64,000 nucleotides of DNA from Malus domestica. Its lineage: Eukaryota; Streptophyta; Magnoliopsida; Rosales; Rosaceae. The position numbers and the translations under genes are program-made. Each line of letters begins with the position of its first letter. The first letter of the stretch is position 1. Shown here one piece after another: positions 23,160 through 34,620 of this stretch. The stretch spans positions 3,100,001-3,164,000 of the forward strand of contig NC_091670.1 of NCBI RefSeq assembly GCF_042453785.1, given 5' to 3'. The notes below the pieces were generated by a model that ran no database searches, was not told the DNA's origin, and worked only from the letters and a program-made list of their open reading frames with translations.

Positions 23160-26100
23160 ATGTCATTCCGCAGTATAGTTCGCGACGTAAGAGATGGGTT
23201 TGGAAGTTTATCAAGACGGAGTTTTGAGGTGAGGCTGCCTGGTCATCACAGGGGGAAATCACATGGTTCAGTCCATGAGGTGCATGACCAGCCTTTGGTA
23301 ATCCAAACTAGCCCTTGGGCTAGCCTACCTCCCGAACTACTGCGCGATGTAATAAAAAGATTGGAGGCTAGTGAGAGTACGTGGCCTTCTCGCAAGCATG
23401 TTGTTGCTTGTGCTGCTGTGTGCAGTTCATGGAGGGATATGTGCAAGGAAATCGTCAGAAGTCCTGAATTTTGTGGAAAGATTACCTTCCCAGTCTCCTT
23501 GAAGCAGGTGAGAGGTTCACATTATTGTCTTGCTTATAACATGGACTTTGTTGATAAAAGTCAAAATGCCCAAATATTTTTCTCTTAATCTTGTTACCCT
23601 GGTTTTTCTGTTTAAGTTATTTGCGTCAGCATTTATCCACTTAGATGCTCTCTTTTGAAGAACGATGTTTATGCCTTCTTAAAAGGTAAAATGATATTTA
23701 TGATATCTGTTAGCTGAAACGTTGTTGAAATCTCTGCCTTTCACAGCCAGGATCTCGGGATGGAACCATCCAGTGCTTTATCAAGAGGGACAAGTCTAAT
23801 TTAACTTACCACCTTTTCCTTTGCCTTAGCCCTGGTAAGATTCTCTTTAGATGGTTTTGCGCATATATTGTACCACGTTCAATTTGACATTTCATCTTCT
23901 GTGGTTGTTTTGGATGATCAACTCCAAACTATTCTGTGTATAGTATTGTGAATATCTTTTGGTTATGCATTGCCATTGCACCAAGTTTTCTTATAAATCT
24001 TGTAGTGATCAGGGTGTTTTTTTTATAAATTACTAGTGTCTCTTCTCCTGCTGTGTATTTTTCTGGTCTTGCAAATCATTTACTTGTGCACTTTGCCCCT
24101 ATTTTCCGATGACTAGTGGTCCAAGGCCCTAAAGCCTAGCTAGGTGGAGAGGTCTACCGATACCTCACTAGTTCTAAGTTCTAATTTGGTTCTGTCAGTT
24201 ATGCTGTCCTGTATCAAGACATGTTCTTGTCATTGAGGTTATTAGCATGTGCAAGGCTGAAAGCTTATTTTGATGCTAAGTGGTTGACCATCGCCGTAGG
24301 ATTAATACATAAACAGTGCACTTATCCCACTTTATAATGCAATAAGAATTATCTACTTCTCCCTATGTGTTGTTTTTTTTTCAACGTAAACCTGCTGCCC
24401 TTACCCTACTTTGCCACAGTTGCATAAAGGGTTTATGTAACAAAATCTTTATTAGCAAAGGTTGAATATCATAACTCGACCTTGAACTTCATTGACAAAC
24501 ATCTTTCCTTGATTGCATTGCTGCGTTCGAGTTTATTTTAGGCTGTTCTCTTGATCAATGCCATGCTCTTGCAGCGTTGCTTGTTGAAAATGGAAAATTT
24601 CTTCTTTCTGCAAAGCGGACGCGGAGAACTACTTGCACAGAGTATGTGATCTCCATGGATGCTGATAACATTTCAAGATCAAGCAACAAGTACATTGGGA
24701 AATTGAGGTGGGTTTTCTTCAACTTTCTTTTGAGCTGTTAATATCTGTGCTGAAATTCATCTATTAGCAACTCTGTAAAAAACAACAATGTGAACGACTT
24801 AAAAACTTAAAAGATGTGTCACTGTTAATTCCCCCCCCCCCTCCCCCCCAAAAAAAAAAAAAACTTCATAGTGCAAACAATTTTTCAAACTTTGGTGTGA
24901 AATTGGAACTGAGAAAATGGCCTTATTTTAAACTTATTGCGCAGATTTGAGGGATCTAGTCTGAAGAAATGAATGGCCTTGTTTTAAGCTTATTGCCCAG
25001 ATTTGAGGGATCTAGTCTGAATTAAATTCATTTATTTTCTTATTCACCTGTTGCCTCATTGATAAAGGATTAGTATGGGGGTTCTTCAATGTGATTCAAT
25101 ATTGTTCCTTTGCTTGGGTTTGCAGTAAGCGGCTCTGTCAGAAATATGTTTTGTTTGATTAATATAAATGAAAAAGAGTTTTAAAATGGTTAATTGTTGA
25201 TTTTTATAATTAGCTGTTCTTTTGCCTTGTTGAAATCGTCTTGCTATTTCTGCTTCTTTGGTTGCATTATAATTTCATTGCTATACCTTAAATTTAAATG
25301 AGATTTCAACGTGAATAACACTGAAGTTAGTGCATTCTGACCATGGATTTGGATAAATCGCAAGGGTTTTCTTTCTATCTAGTGTTTTGGTGCAAGGAAC
25401 TTGTAAGATTGTCTTCTATTTACTAAAAAGAATGAAGAATGTGAATGTGCTGAAGAAGATTGTTCTAAGATTATCTTCTCTAGCATATTTTCATTGACAT
25501 TACTAGCGTCAGTATATCTCGGAGCTGTAACAGGGCCTCGCTTGTAGGAATTTAGTAGCAAGTATCAACTTGTTTATATTAGGGGGCAAAATCACAAATT
25601 GGACAATTTTAAGTAAAAACTTCTATCCCATGTATTTGCTGTTCTCTATAAACCTTCGATTTCAGCCCACTTGCCATGATTTATTGAACTCTACTTATTT
25701 CAGTCTGTTTAATTTGTAATGTATCAACTTCACATCAATTGTCACTCATTTGAATCATCTTTGCTGCTTTGCATGCCGTCCCCAATTGGTGCTTCCTAAG
25801 TTCTCATGGATGTGTATATGTTCATATTTTTATCAATTTATTCTAATTTGGTAAACATGTTACTTGAATTTTGATTACCTCTGGTTTAGAGACTTTAGAC
25901 TAACGTGCATCTTCCATTCCCCTTTTCCCCATATTTTTCAGGTCTAATTTTCTAGGCACCAAATTTATTATTTATGATACCCAACCTCCCTACAACAGTG
26001 CTCAGCTTCCCCCACCTGGGCGAAGCCGCCGGTTCTACTCTAAAAAGGTTTCTCCCAAGCTCCCCACCGGCAGCTACAACATCGCACAGGTGTCGTACGA

Positions 26101-26653
26101 GTTAAATGTGCTTGGCACAAGAGGGCCACGGAGGATGCACTGCACCATGCACTCAATCCCTGCTGCATCCCTTGAGCCTGGTGGCATTGTCCCTGGCCAG
26201 CCTGAGATTCTCCAACGCTCCCTTGAGGACTCATTCCGAAGCATTTCCTTCTCAAAATCAATTGTTGATTCAAGTGAGTTTAGCAGTGCCCGATTCTCTG
26301 ATATAGTTGGGGCCCATTGCGAAGAAGATGGAAAGGAAAGACCATTAGTTCTCCGGAACAAGGCACCAAGGTGGCATGAACAGTTGCAGTGTTGGTGCTT
26401 AAACTTCCGGGGAAGGGTGACAGTTGCCTCTGTCAAAAACTTTCAGTTAATAGCGGCTGCACCTTCTGCTGCTGGCGCACCGACACCATCTCAGCCACCA
26501 CAGCCAACCTCGTCTGACCACGACAAGGTCATACTTCAGTTTGGTAAGGTTGGGAAGGATATGTTTACTATGGATTACCGGTATCCATTGTCTGCGTTTC
26601 AGGCTTTTGCGATCTGCTTGAGCAGTTTCGACACCAAATTAGCATGTGAATAG
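23160..26653 (+). CDS. TLP: Tubby-like F-box protein (TLP), 4 coding exons
   Basis: Coding exons 23160-23507, 23747-23834, 24575-24707 and 25942-26653 join in frame to 426 codons. The N-terminus [18 protein letters not shown] is typical of plant TLPs. An F-box spans about residues 48-100 ([16 protein letters not shown], then [13 protein letters not shown]). The tubby barrel runs from about residue 115 to the end, with [54 protein letters not shown] and the C-terminal signature [16 protein letters not shown]. Tubby domains bind PI(4,5)P2, which places these proteins at the plasma membrane until released. The F-box suggests binding to SKP1/ASK in an SCF ubiquitin ligase. Length and the short linker before the last two strands fit the TLP1/5/6/10 clade; I cannot choose among them. 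No defect is seen. Stop TAG at 26651-26653. Confidence 0.94.
24830..24862. repeat. Poly-C / poly-A tract in intron 3
   Basis: A run of about 12 C, one T, seven C and then about 15 A lies in intron 3 of the tubby-like gene. Such a tract is unusual in a plant intron and is a likely site of sequencing or length error. Confidence 0.7.
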
Positions 26654-27393
26654 GGAGAAATTATGGCAAGAAATAGAAAGCGTAGTTGGTAATTCTTTTT
26701 TCATCTTTTTCTGGCTTCTCATATAGATTGTTGTTGTTGTATCATGACATTGTTTAAACTCAGCAGACTGGAAATGCAGAACAACAAAAGTGCACGCTGC
26801 ATGAAGCCCCCGTTTTTTTTTTTTTTTTAATTTTCTTTTTAATATTTAGTATATTGTTCTGTATTTTTATCTTTCTTTCTTTTGTGTTTTTCTTTACAAA
26901 TTTGCTTTTCTGTTAAAGACTTGTATTATTATATATGTTTTGGAAAGAAAAATTAATTTAGAATCAAGAGATAAAAATAAGGGCAAGTTGTAGGAATGCT
27001 CACATTTCGACATTGGGTTCGGTTGCAAAAATGATCTGTTTTTGGTTAAGACCACATTGATCATATTGATGAAACAACGATAATAAAGTAAGGACATGTA
27101 CAATTGATCATTTCTGTAACTTTTTTTTTTGAAACAAACTAAGATACTTTTTCATTAAACAAAGAGACTAATACAAGGAAAAGAGTTCAAAAGACATCTC
27201 ACAACCGAAATACAAGTCTAGCAGGAAAAAGTAAATACAACACAAAGCCGAAAAAGCATAGTTAAATGACAACAGAAACCCTAATAATAAAGAGGAAACC
27301 AGTAACCACCACCAAATTTGACGCGCCTCCATCGGAAGGCCACCACCATCAAAAACAGCAATCGGATCAAAGGAAAATGGGGGTGAGCGAGCC

Positions 27394-29237
27394 TAATAGG
27401 AGCATATTTATGCGACTTAGTTAGCTTGTTCTTGTGCATTTGTGTTGTTATTTCTTAGTTAATTATGTATTTTAAGCTATTTTCGTGTGTTTGTAGGTCA
27501 TAATAACAAAGTTGGCAAGAAAGTGCATTTTGGAGCATTTTTTGAGCATTTTTGAGCCAATATTGGATAGTGCAAGCATGGAGACATGAGGATGGACGTT
27601 TTTGAAGATTTGAAGGCTAGAAATCAGCATGTGTGTGCAATTGTGTTGACCTACAACTCCAAACATCCATCCGCTACACCCATTACATCCACTCATTACC
27701 AAACACTCACCCACTACACCCATTACATCCACTCATTACCAAACATCCATCCACTACACCCATTACATCCACTCATTACCAAACATTCATCCACTACATC
27801 CATTACATCCACTCATTACCAAACATTCACCCACTACACCCATTACATCCACTCATTACCACAACATACACCACTACCACCTTAATTAGATGGTGGTCAT
27901 CTCCCTAGCCTATAAATACATCCACCCTTCACCATAACAAATGGGAGGAGAAAAGATCCATCAAAAGACACTACATTCACATCTCACAACTCCATACACT
28001 TACACTTTCATTCCTTGGCCGGGAGAACACAATCCACCCATCCACCATTCACCATAACTCACCTATATCCATCCACCACCATAATTTACCACTCATCCAT
28101 CAAACCACATCTTGTGCCGCAACAAAGAGAAGAAGGAGGATCCTTGGACGTGCTTGCTATTCAAGTTGGATTGTTAGAGCGTTTTTAGGTGTTTTCATTT
28201 TTTTGTTTTCAATGTCTAAATTTGTTTATCTTTGCTTTGTGAGTATGAGGAACTAAACCCCCTTAGCTAGGGGGGAATTCGAAACCATGTTCATGCTTGC
28301 AATATGATTTGATTACCTTCAGTTGTGATTTCATAAGTTGTGAATTCAATTTGTTTAACTGCTTGATTGATAACTTATTCATGTATGTTTATTAAGAGTG
28401 CATACTTAGTTTGCATGCATGAATATGATACTAGAGTATAAGGGAGTTTCACCTAATAGTTACAAACTTATATTCACAAGTAGTGGATGTCGCTTATAAA
28501 CGATCGCGTTAAATGAATTCTTGGCAGGAGTTTCATGCTCATCATAGTAACTAAGGTCACGTCAATACTTATAGTTTTCATAATGCTTAATGATCTTTGA
28601 TTGTATCTTTATTGTGCTGTTCACGTAAAGAACTTTTGAAGAATGCTTGAATTGTTGTATGCGCTTTCCCATCCAATTCAATAATTTAAGGAGAACTTGA
28701 AGGTTAATTTAAGCGGACTAATTAACCTGGGGTGTTGAGTTTCATGATTTATCGAAAGAACAACTGAAAATTGGTTTATGTGCAAGTATGTCATATGTGG
28801 AGAAGAACCTCCTAGCTAGCCTTCCATCAATTCAATTTACTCAAATTCGTGCAGATTTCATTAGTTCTTTAATTTACTTGTTTTGTTTTCAAATTCTTCA
28901 AAACCAAAACCCCCTTTACTTTAAAGTGTTTTATTAGTCAAAATTTGTTTTTATTTGTGTTTTTAGGTGTCCTAAAAGTGTGTTAGAGTCCAAATCTGCC
29001 CAGTTTGTGTTTTTAGGCAGATTTGAGCGTTTTTAGCTTGTTTTGAGTCCTTTGAGTTTGTTTTAAGTTCTTTAAGTCTAGTTTAGTGTTTTTAAATTTG
29101 TTTATATGTTTTTAAGTTAGTTTAGAGGTTTTAGCAAGCCCTCATAATCCCCAGTTTAGAACGATCCCTACTTGCATTTATACTACAATTTGACAACAAG
29201 AGGGTTTAATTTGTGTGTTAAGTTAATTTTCGCATCA
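27394..29237 (+). repeat. 5' LTR
   Basis: 1844 bases, nearly identical to 34621-36547 over its length apart from scattered substitutions and two fewer minisatellite units. The TATA-like CCTATAAATACATCC is near 27910. Confidence 0.93.
27663..27872. repeat. ~40-bp minisatellite in the 5' LTR, five units
   Basis: Five units of CACTACACCCATTACATCC followed by ACTCATTACCAAACA(C/T)(T/C)CA lie just upstream of the TATA-like box of the LTR. All three frames stay open, giving artificial Thr/His/Tyr/Pro peptides. Confidence 0.92.
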
Positions 29238-29243
29238 AATTTT

Positions 29244-29261
29244 TGGTGCCGTTGTCGGGGA
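29244..29261 (+). other. Primer-binding site (tRNA-Asp)
   Basis: TGGTGCCGTTGTCGGGGA lies six bases after the 5' LTR. Plant tRNA-Asp would pair with TGGCGCCGTTGCCGGGGA, so 16 of 18 bases match, and both differences are C to T changes. tRNA-Asp priming is typical of the Athila lineage of Ty3/gypsy elements. Confidence 0.8.
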
Positions 29262-29406
29262 CTAGCAACTTTGCTAATCCCCCGTTGTTTCTTTTTCATG
29301 TCTTTTGTTTAGTTACTGACTTTATTTCTATTTGTGTCTTTTATTTGTACTTATGATATTTGATTTAGTTTTGTTTCCTTGATTTCAGGTACTAGAGAAG
29401 TAAGAC

Positions 29407-30630
29407 ATGGATTTTGCTACCATTCAAGCTCAATTGGCAAAACTTACTTCTCAGTTGTCACAATATGCCGAAAGGACCACAATGCAAAGTGTCCCTACAT
29501 ATGGTATGTCCTATGGGCAAGGATATCCAACTCATCAATGTTCTCAATTCACTGCGAATGAAGATACTTGGGGTTATCAAGGCCATAGCCAATCATGGGA
29601 CAACACGTTTTCCAACGCTTACAATTCGGATTGGAGAGATTATTCAGATTACATGTGAGGAGAACCTCAACAATTCCAACAAGATGGGTATTGGCAGCAA
29701 GAAGAGGAGTTATATTCAAGACCTATGCAGCCACCACAACAATCTGCCCAATTCAATTCAGGTACGTCTTTGGATAATGATATGTTTAATAAGTTACTCA
29801 CCTCTTTGAACCAGGAAGTAGAAAATGGAAACAAAGAGATGCAAAATCAAGCCAAGAAGACGGGTGAATTGGAGAAGCAAAATGGGCAGATTATGGAGTT
29901 CATGGCACAAATTCAAGAGCAAAGTGAACTCTCCAACTCAACTATTGAAAATTTGAAGGAAGATTTTGAAATCCATGATGCTATCACTTTGGGAAATGTT
30001 ATGGAGGTTGGAGGTGAACCCAAGACATCCAAACCAAGCCAAAACATGGATGAACAACTGATGCTCGAAGAATAAGAGAATAACAAGGCCATGGCAAGGG
30101 AAGAACCACTCTTGCCGCAGCCCCATATGCCCTCTATGTCGTCCACTACAACCAAGGTAAGCCTAAATTCAATTTGTCCTGACCCCGTTTCATCAAATGT
30201 CCTTATTCCTTGCAGGATCATGCAATCCAAGGAAGAAGAGGGTGAGAAAGGCATCTTCGAAACCTTTCCAAAGAGTCAAGAGCAAGAAGTGGATGGGGAA
30301 TGTGTAGAATTCATCAAAGAAGATACACTTGAGATGAAAATTCCCAAAGAAGTTGGATTTTATGGCACGGGACAAGTCATAACTCTCAAAACACTAAATC
30401 TGGCCAAGTCCCATATCCCTGCAACCTTCAAAGATGTGGTGTTCGTAATTGAGTTTATGTTGGAGCAAGCAAGTAAGTCATCTTCTTCAACTTTAATTTT
30501 ATTATATACTAACTTGCTGATTTTGATGATTCGGGCACCTACACTAGAATTTAAACCATTGCCGGATCACGTCAAGTATCATCGTCCATTCAAGGATCAA
30601 TTCCATGCTATGGGCCCTATCCAAGTTTAG
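29407..30630 (+). pseudogene. Gag-like ORF with two nonsense codons; pol deleted
   Basis: One frame runs from the ATG at 29407 to the stop at 30630, broken by TGA at 29656-29658 and TAA at 30073-30075. The first part starts MDFATIQAQLAKLTSQLSQY and is rich in Gln/Ser/Tyr. The middle is a Glu/Gln/Lys-rich probable coiled coil. The last part includes APTLEFKPLPDHVKY, which resembles the segment just before reverse transcriptase in plant Ty3/gypsy polyproteins. The catalytic domains are missing after it. The LTR context makes a transposon origin certain; the family assignment of the ORF is an inference. Confidence 0.7.
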
Positions 30631-30922
30631 AAAGAAGTTTCGTCCGGCTGGAAGACGTTAAAGCAAGCGCTTCTTGGGAGGCAACCCATGTATTCAAATA
30701 AGGAAGATTTTTGAATTGCTCCACGATTGGTTTTGCATTCCTAAAAACCTTCCCTTTTCTGTAGTTTTATTTTGCCATGATTGTCATTTTTATTTGTTGC
30801 TTATTTAATTGTTTTTTGTGTGGGTTTATTTTTAAAACACTGATAGTTATGCAAGGTATTTTTACATTCATTTTCATAAAAAAAAGGAACATTAAGCATA
30901 AAAAAGCTACAAGAGGGAGCTT

Positions 30923-31543
30923 TCATAAAGGCTGCTTAGGAGAAGTCTCAGTAGTTGGCGGAGCCCCAGAAGGAGGAAGCATCGGAGGTTGATCATTTGG
31001 AGCTTCATTACGCGGTACAGCCCCAGAAGACGAAGGCAAATGCTGTTGGAACAAACCGACAAACCTCTGATGATCAAGTAAAATCTGACCATCAGATTCC
31101 TGCATCTGGTCAATCTTCCTCTTCATGTTTGTAGCATAGTTATGTGCGAGCTTGTGCAACTGTTTATTCTCATGCTTGAGCCCTCTAATCTCCTGTTTGA
31201 AACTCATCACTTCAGCCGCCAACGATTCAACTTGACGGGTTCGAGCAAATAAGCGTTATGCCATATTAGACACAGAACCTGCACACTGCACACTGAGAGC
31301 CAGAGAATCCTTAACAGCCAACTCATCAGACCGTTTGGCAAGTAGTTTTTTATCTTTGGGAGTGACAAGGTTCCTAGCCACCACCGCAGCTGTCATATCA
31401 TTCTTCATCACCGAATCCCCAACGGTAAGGGGACCAGTATAGGATATGAATGATGGGTGCCATATATTGTCTGGAGAAGGCGGGACTACCTCTTCACCAA
31501 GGTTCAAGTCAAAATGACGATCAAAGGGGCCAGACATTTTCAA
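30923..31543 (-). pseudogene. Antisense transposon ORF with one nonsense codon
   Basis: On the minus strand a frame starts MKMSGPFDRHFDLNLGEEVV at 31543, is broken by TAA at 31258-31256 and continues in the same frame to 30923. The joined reading is about 206 codons. The second half contains LAAEVMSFKQEIRGLKHENK, a clear coiled coil with heptads, then a Pro/Ser-rich tail ending SPKQPL. I recall similar unnamed proteins in Rosaceae genomes, always repeat-associated. It is opposite in direction to the LTR element and so belongs to a nested or captured module. Confidence 0.6.
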
Positions 31544-31559
31544 AGGTGTTAAAGAAATA

Positions 31560-32345
31560 AGAGGTCGGACAAGTCAAGATCGTAGAAGTGCAAGAAGGGA
31601 GTTTCTACATGTAGAAATTCAAGTGTGCTTTGAACGTCCTGCGTACCTCTATAAAAATCAGCACTCGACGGGATTTTAGAGATCGAAGAGGCGAGCTCAG
31701 AAATCAAAGAGGCCAACTCAAAAATTGAAGAGGCGCTAACTTTCTCAAAAGCTGGGCTTGCTCAGAAACCACAGGCCAATCTTCTTTTCCAGATTTGTCC
31801 GCACTTGTCACATGCAACCTCTGCACTCGACGGGATTTTATTGATCGAAGAGGCGAGCTCAGAACTCGAAGAGGCAAGCTCAGAAATCGGAGAGACATCT
31901 GCTTTTCCAGACGTGTGAGCATCTGTCACATGCAGACTCAGCTTTGCGGAAATCACAGGCAGTTTGTTGAAGCGCCGATTCCAGATATCGAAGAGGCACT
32001 TGCTTTTCCAGACGTGTCAGCGCCTGTCACATGCACACTCAGCCTTGCGGAAATTATGGGCAATCTGTTGAAGATCTCTTGTGAAGTAGAAATCACGTGA
32101 AGTTTACTATTAAATCATCCAACGGTTGCTGACAAGAGTGAAAGAATAGTACCGGTTATTAATTCCTATAAATGTCACCATTCACCCTCCATTGCAAGGC
32201 AGACATACATAACCCTTCTTCTTCTTTGAGAATGCATTTCCAACAAACCCTCTCGAGTCACTTAGTGTTCCTTATTCCTTGGGGTACCTCTGCAAACAAC
32301 TTATCCAAAGCAAAAGTATTTCATATCATGAAGGTTGAAAGCAAG
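31560..32345 (+). promoter_or_regulatory. Promoter-like module with tandem repeats, divergent from the antisense ORF
   Basis: Blocks with GCACTCGACGGGATTTTA (near 31663 and 31821), ATCGAAGAGGC-type units (at least five) and TTTTCCAGACGTGT...GTCACATGCA (near 31904 and 32005) recur in tandem. They precede TATTAATTCCTATAAATGTCACC (TATA-like, near 32165) and a CT-rich leader. The layout is that of a promoter with repeated upstream elements reading right, back to back with the minus-strand ORF. It may be the LTR of a nested element whose borders I could not find. Confidence 0.45.
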
Positions 32346-34600
32346 AGTATCTAATATCATGTTTTCTCCTTGTCCTTCTCCTTGTCGTTGTTTTGGGACA
32401 AGGAGAAAGAGAGCAATCAGTCAGCACTTGGTATCAATCTTCCAATCTGGAACCGACTGCCTGGAACCCCTTCCTGATTGCTTACCTAGCCTTGCTCTCG
32501 AGTACTCATCTTCATCATCTTATGCTTCCTCTTCGTCTACCACATATGCTTGGGGAACAGATAAGGGAAGTGAAAATGATACCTCGAAGCATGTGGAGAC
32601 AATTTGCCAATTCATCCTCAGCTAGGGACAAGGACAAAGAAAGCAAGAGGTGGACACTTGGAAAGATTGAAGAAAGAAATAAACCAACACCTCTACCTCT
32701 TGCCTGCCTACCGTGCAGAAGAAACAAGCAGAGAAGAATGCATACTGCACAATCAAATCAACCCAGCAGAATGAGTCTGATTTGAAACCAAGGAACTCTC
32801 ATATTCCTCGCTCAGAATTCCAAACCAGTTCGAGATCAAAGCTGTGGAAAGTCGCCAAGATCATCTATCTCCAAAACCAGATTTGTGTTCTTAAACTCTA
32901 CTCTGTCTGGTTTTTACTTTACCATACTTGTCATGTTTATTCGTTGTTTGTTTGTTTGCTTGTTTTTGTGTGAGTTTATGCTTGAAACATTGAGGACAAT
33001 GTTTGATTTAAGTGTGGGGGGTAACCAAGTTGTTTTGCACGAAATTCGTAGGAGTTTATCACCCATTACTTCTAGTGTTGTTCCTTGCTGTTTTTAAGTG
33101 TTTTTAAGCTATTTAGGAGTGTTTTAGTGTGTTTGACATAAAAATCCGAAAATCTCATAAAAATTTGAAAAAAAAATTGTTTTGAAAAACTCAAAAAGAG
33201 TTGTTTTTGTGTGTTTATTTGTGTCTTAAGGTACCTTCCAACACAATGATGAGGATTTGGTTTTTAACTACATGATTGTTAAAGAGAGTTATAAACATGG
33301 ATGAAAATTGATTTACTCTTTGGTGTATGCTTAGTTGTGGTTATAATTTATGAATTCACATGCAATCATAAAGGAAAAATCTGTTTTTGTAACATGCTTG
33401 AAGAAATGAACTCAAATGAACACTACAACCTTGTGAGACTTGAGCCTAAACGTTTATTCGGAGAGTTAATAATCTATGCATCATTGTTTTCTAAAGTCGT
33501 TGCATGATCTCATTATTCTTTGCTTGGTTGCTACTTAGAAGGCGTTTCATCATTTAGTTCTAAATGTTAGAACTCATGCCTATTTCATTCAAAGCATGCT
33601 ATTGATTTGCATAACATATATTCAAGATGAAGTTGTGTAGTGACCACCAAAGCCAAATTGCCGTGCCCCTATTTCATTATGTGTTTAAGTTTAACCTCGT
33701 TGAACCTTGTTAAGCCTATGTTCTTTGTAAACCCACACTATCCTTACCTAGCCTAGTTTTAGGATCATCCATACCCTTGTTCTTGAAGCATAGTAAAGTA
33801 TGACCTAAAATGAACTCTTTTTTTATCAATGTATTGCAGAAAGCAAGTGTGGGGGGAAGTGATTCTTGTGTCTGTGTGTGCCAAAGTCCTTAATAAGACA
33901 CGGGTAGAGAAAAAAAAAGTATGAAAAAGAGTCTAAAACATTGAATTCGGCCCTAAGTGTTGCATGAATCTTCCCTTTGTATGTAAAAGTTGATTCTGCA
34001 TTCTAAAGTGAATTCCAAGTGTCTATTTCATTGCTTTGCTTGCTATCGCTTTAAGAACGTTTGTTATTCCTATCCTTTCTTTGTTAGCCATTACCCCCAA
34101 GCCCTATTACAACCCTTGACTTCAATCTTGAGTGTTGTGCGTTTCAATTTGTGGAGTTTGAAATTGGTATGAGCATATGGTGTCACTGGTTCTCGCATCT
34201 AAGTAGTAGCATACCATTCATGAGATCATATCTAAACATGCTTAATAATTCCAGAAAATTGCTTCCTTTGTTATAACATATATGAGTCTCAGTCTCTAGT
34301 GTAGGGTGTGCAGTCAGAAAATGTGTGTGAAAATAGAGAGTATCTTGTAAGGAATTGAGCAAATTCTCTAAGGCATGTTACTACATTCAAAACATTGTTT
34401 TAATTGTTTATTGTGAACTAGTAAGTAGTGACTGTGATTAAGTTTGTGCTCAATTGTGAAGATAACCAAAATCTGTGGGAATGATGATTTTTAACATGTC
34501 ATGTGCATTGGAAATCCCTGAGGCAAATGTTGGAAGGTTAGGTTGTGTTTTATTTGTTTTGTTTCGTTTTGTTTCTTTTGTTTTGCTCGAGGACTAACAA
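32346..34600. other. Internal non-coding region of the LTR element
   Basis: There is no protein domain here. The stretch GAAACATTGAGGACAATGTTTGA near 32980, followed by AAGTGTGGGGGG (near 33010 and again near 33845), is typical of the region between pol and the 3' LTR of Athila/Tat-type elements. The part 32346-32880 may still belong to the nested module. Confidence 0.55.
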
Positions 34601-34620
34601 AAGCTAAGTGTGGGAGAATT
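34601..34620 (+). other. Polypurine-type tract before the 3' LTR
   Basis: AAAGCTAAGTGTGGGAGAAT directly precedes TGATAGGAGC of the 3' LTR. It is the purine-rich stretch from which plus-strand synthesis is primed in such elements. Confidence 0.6.

Noticed and set aside
27586-27908. Regularly spaced ~40-bp repeats that could suggest a CRISPR-like array
   Set aside because: Units are directly adjacent without unique spacers, occur in both LTRs, and the genome is a plant.
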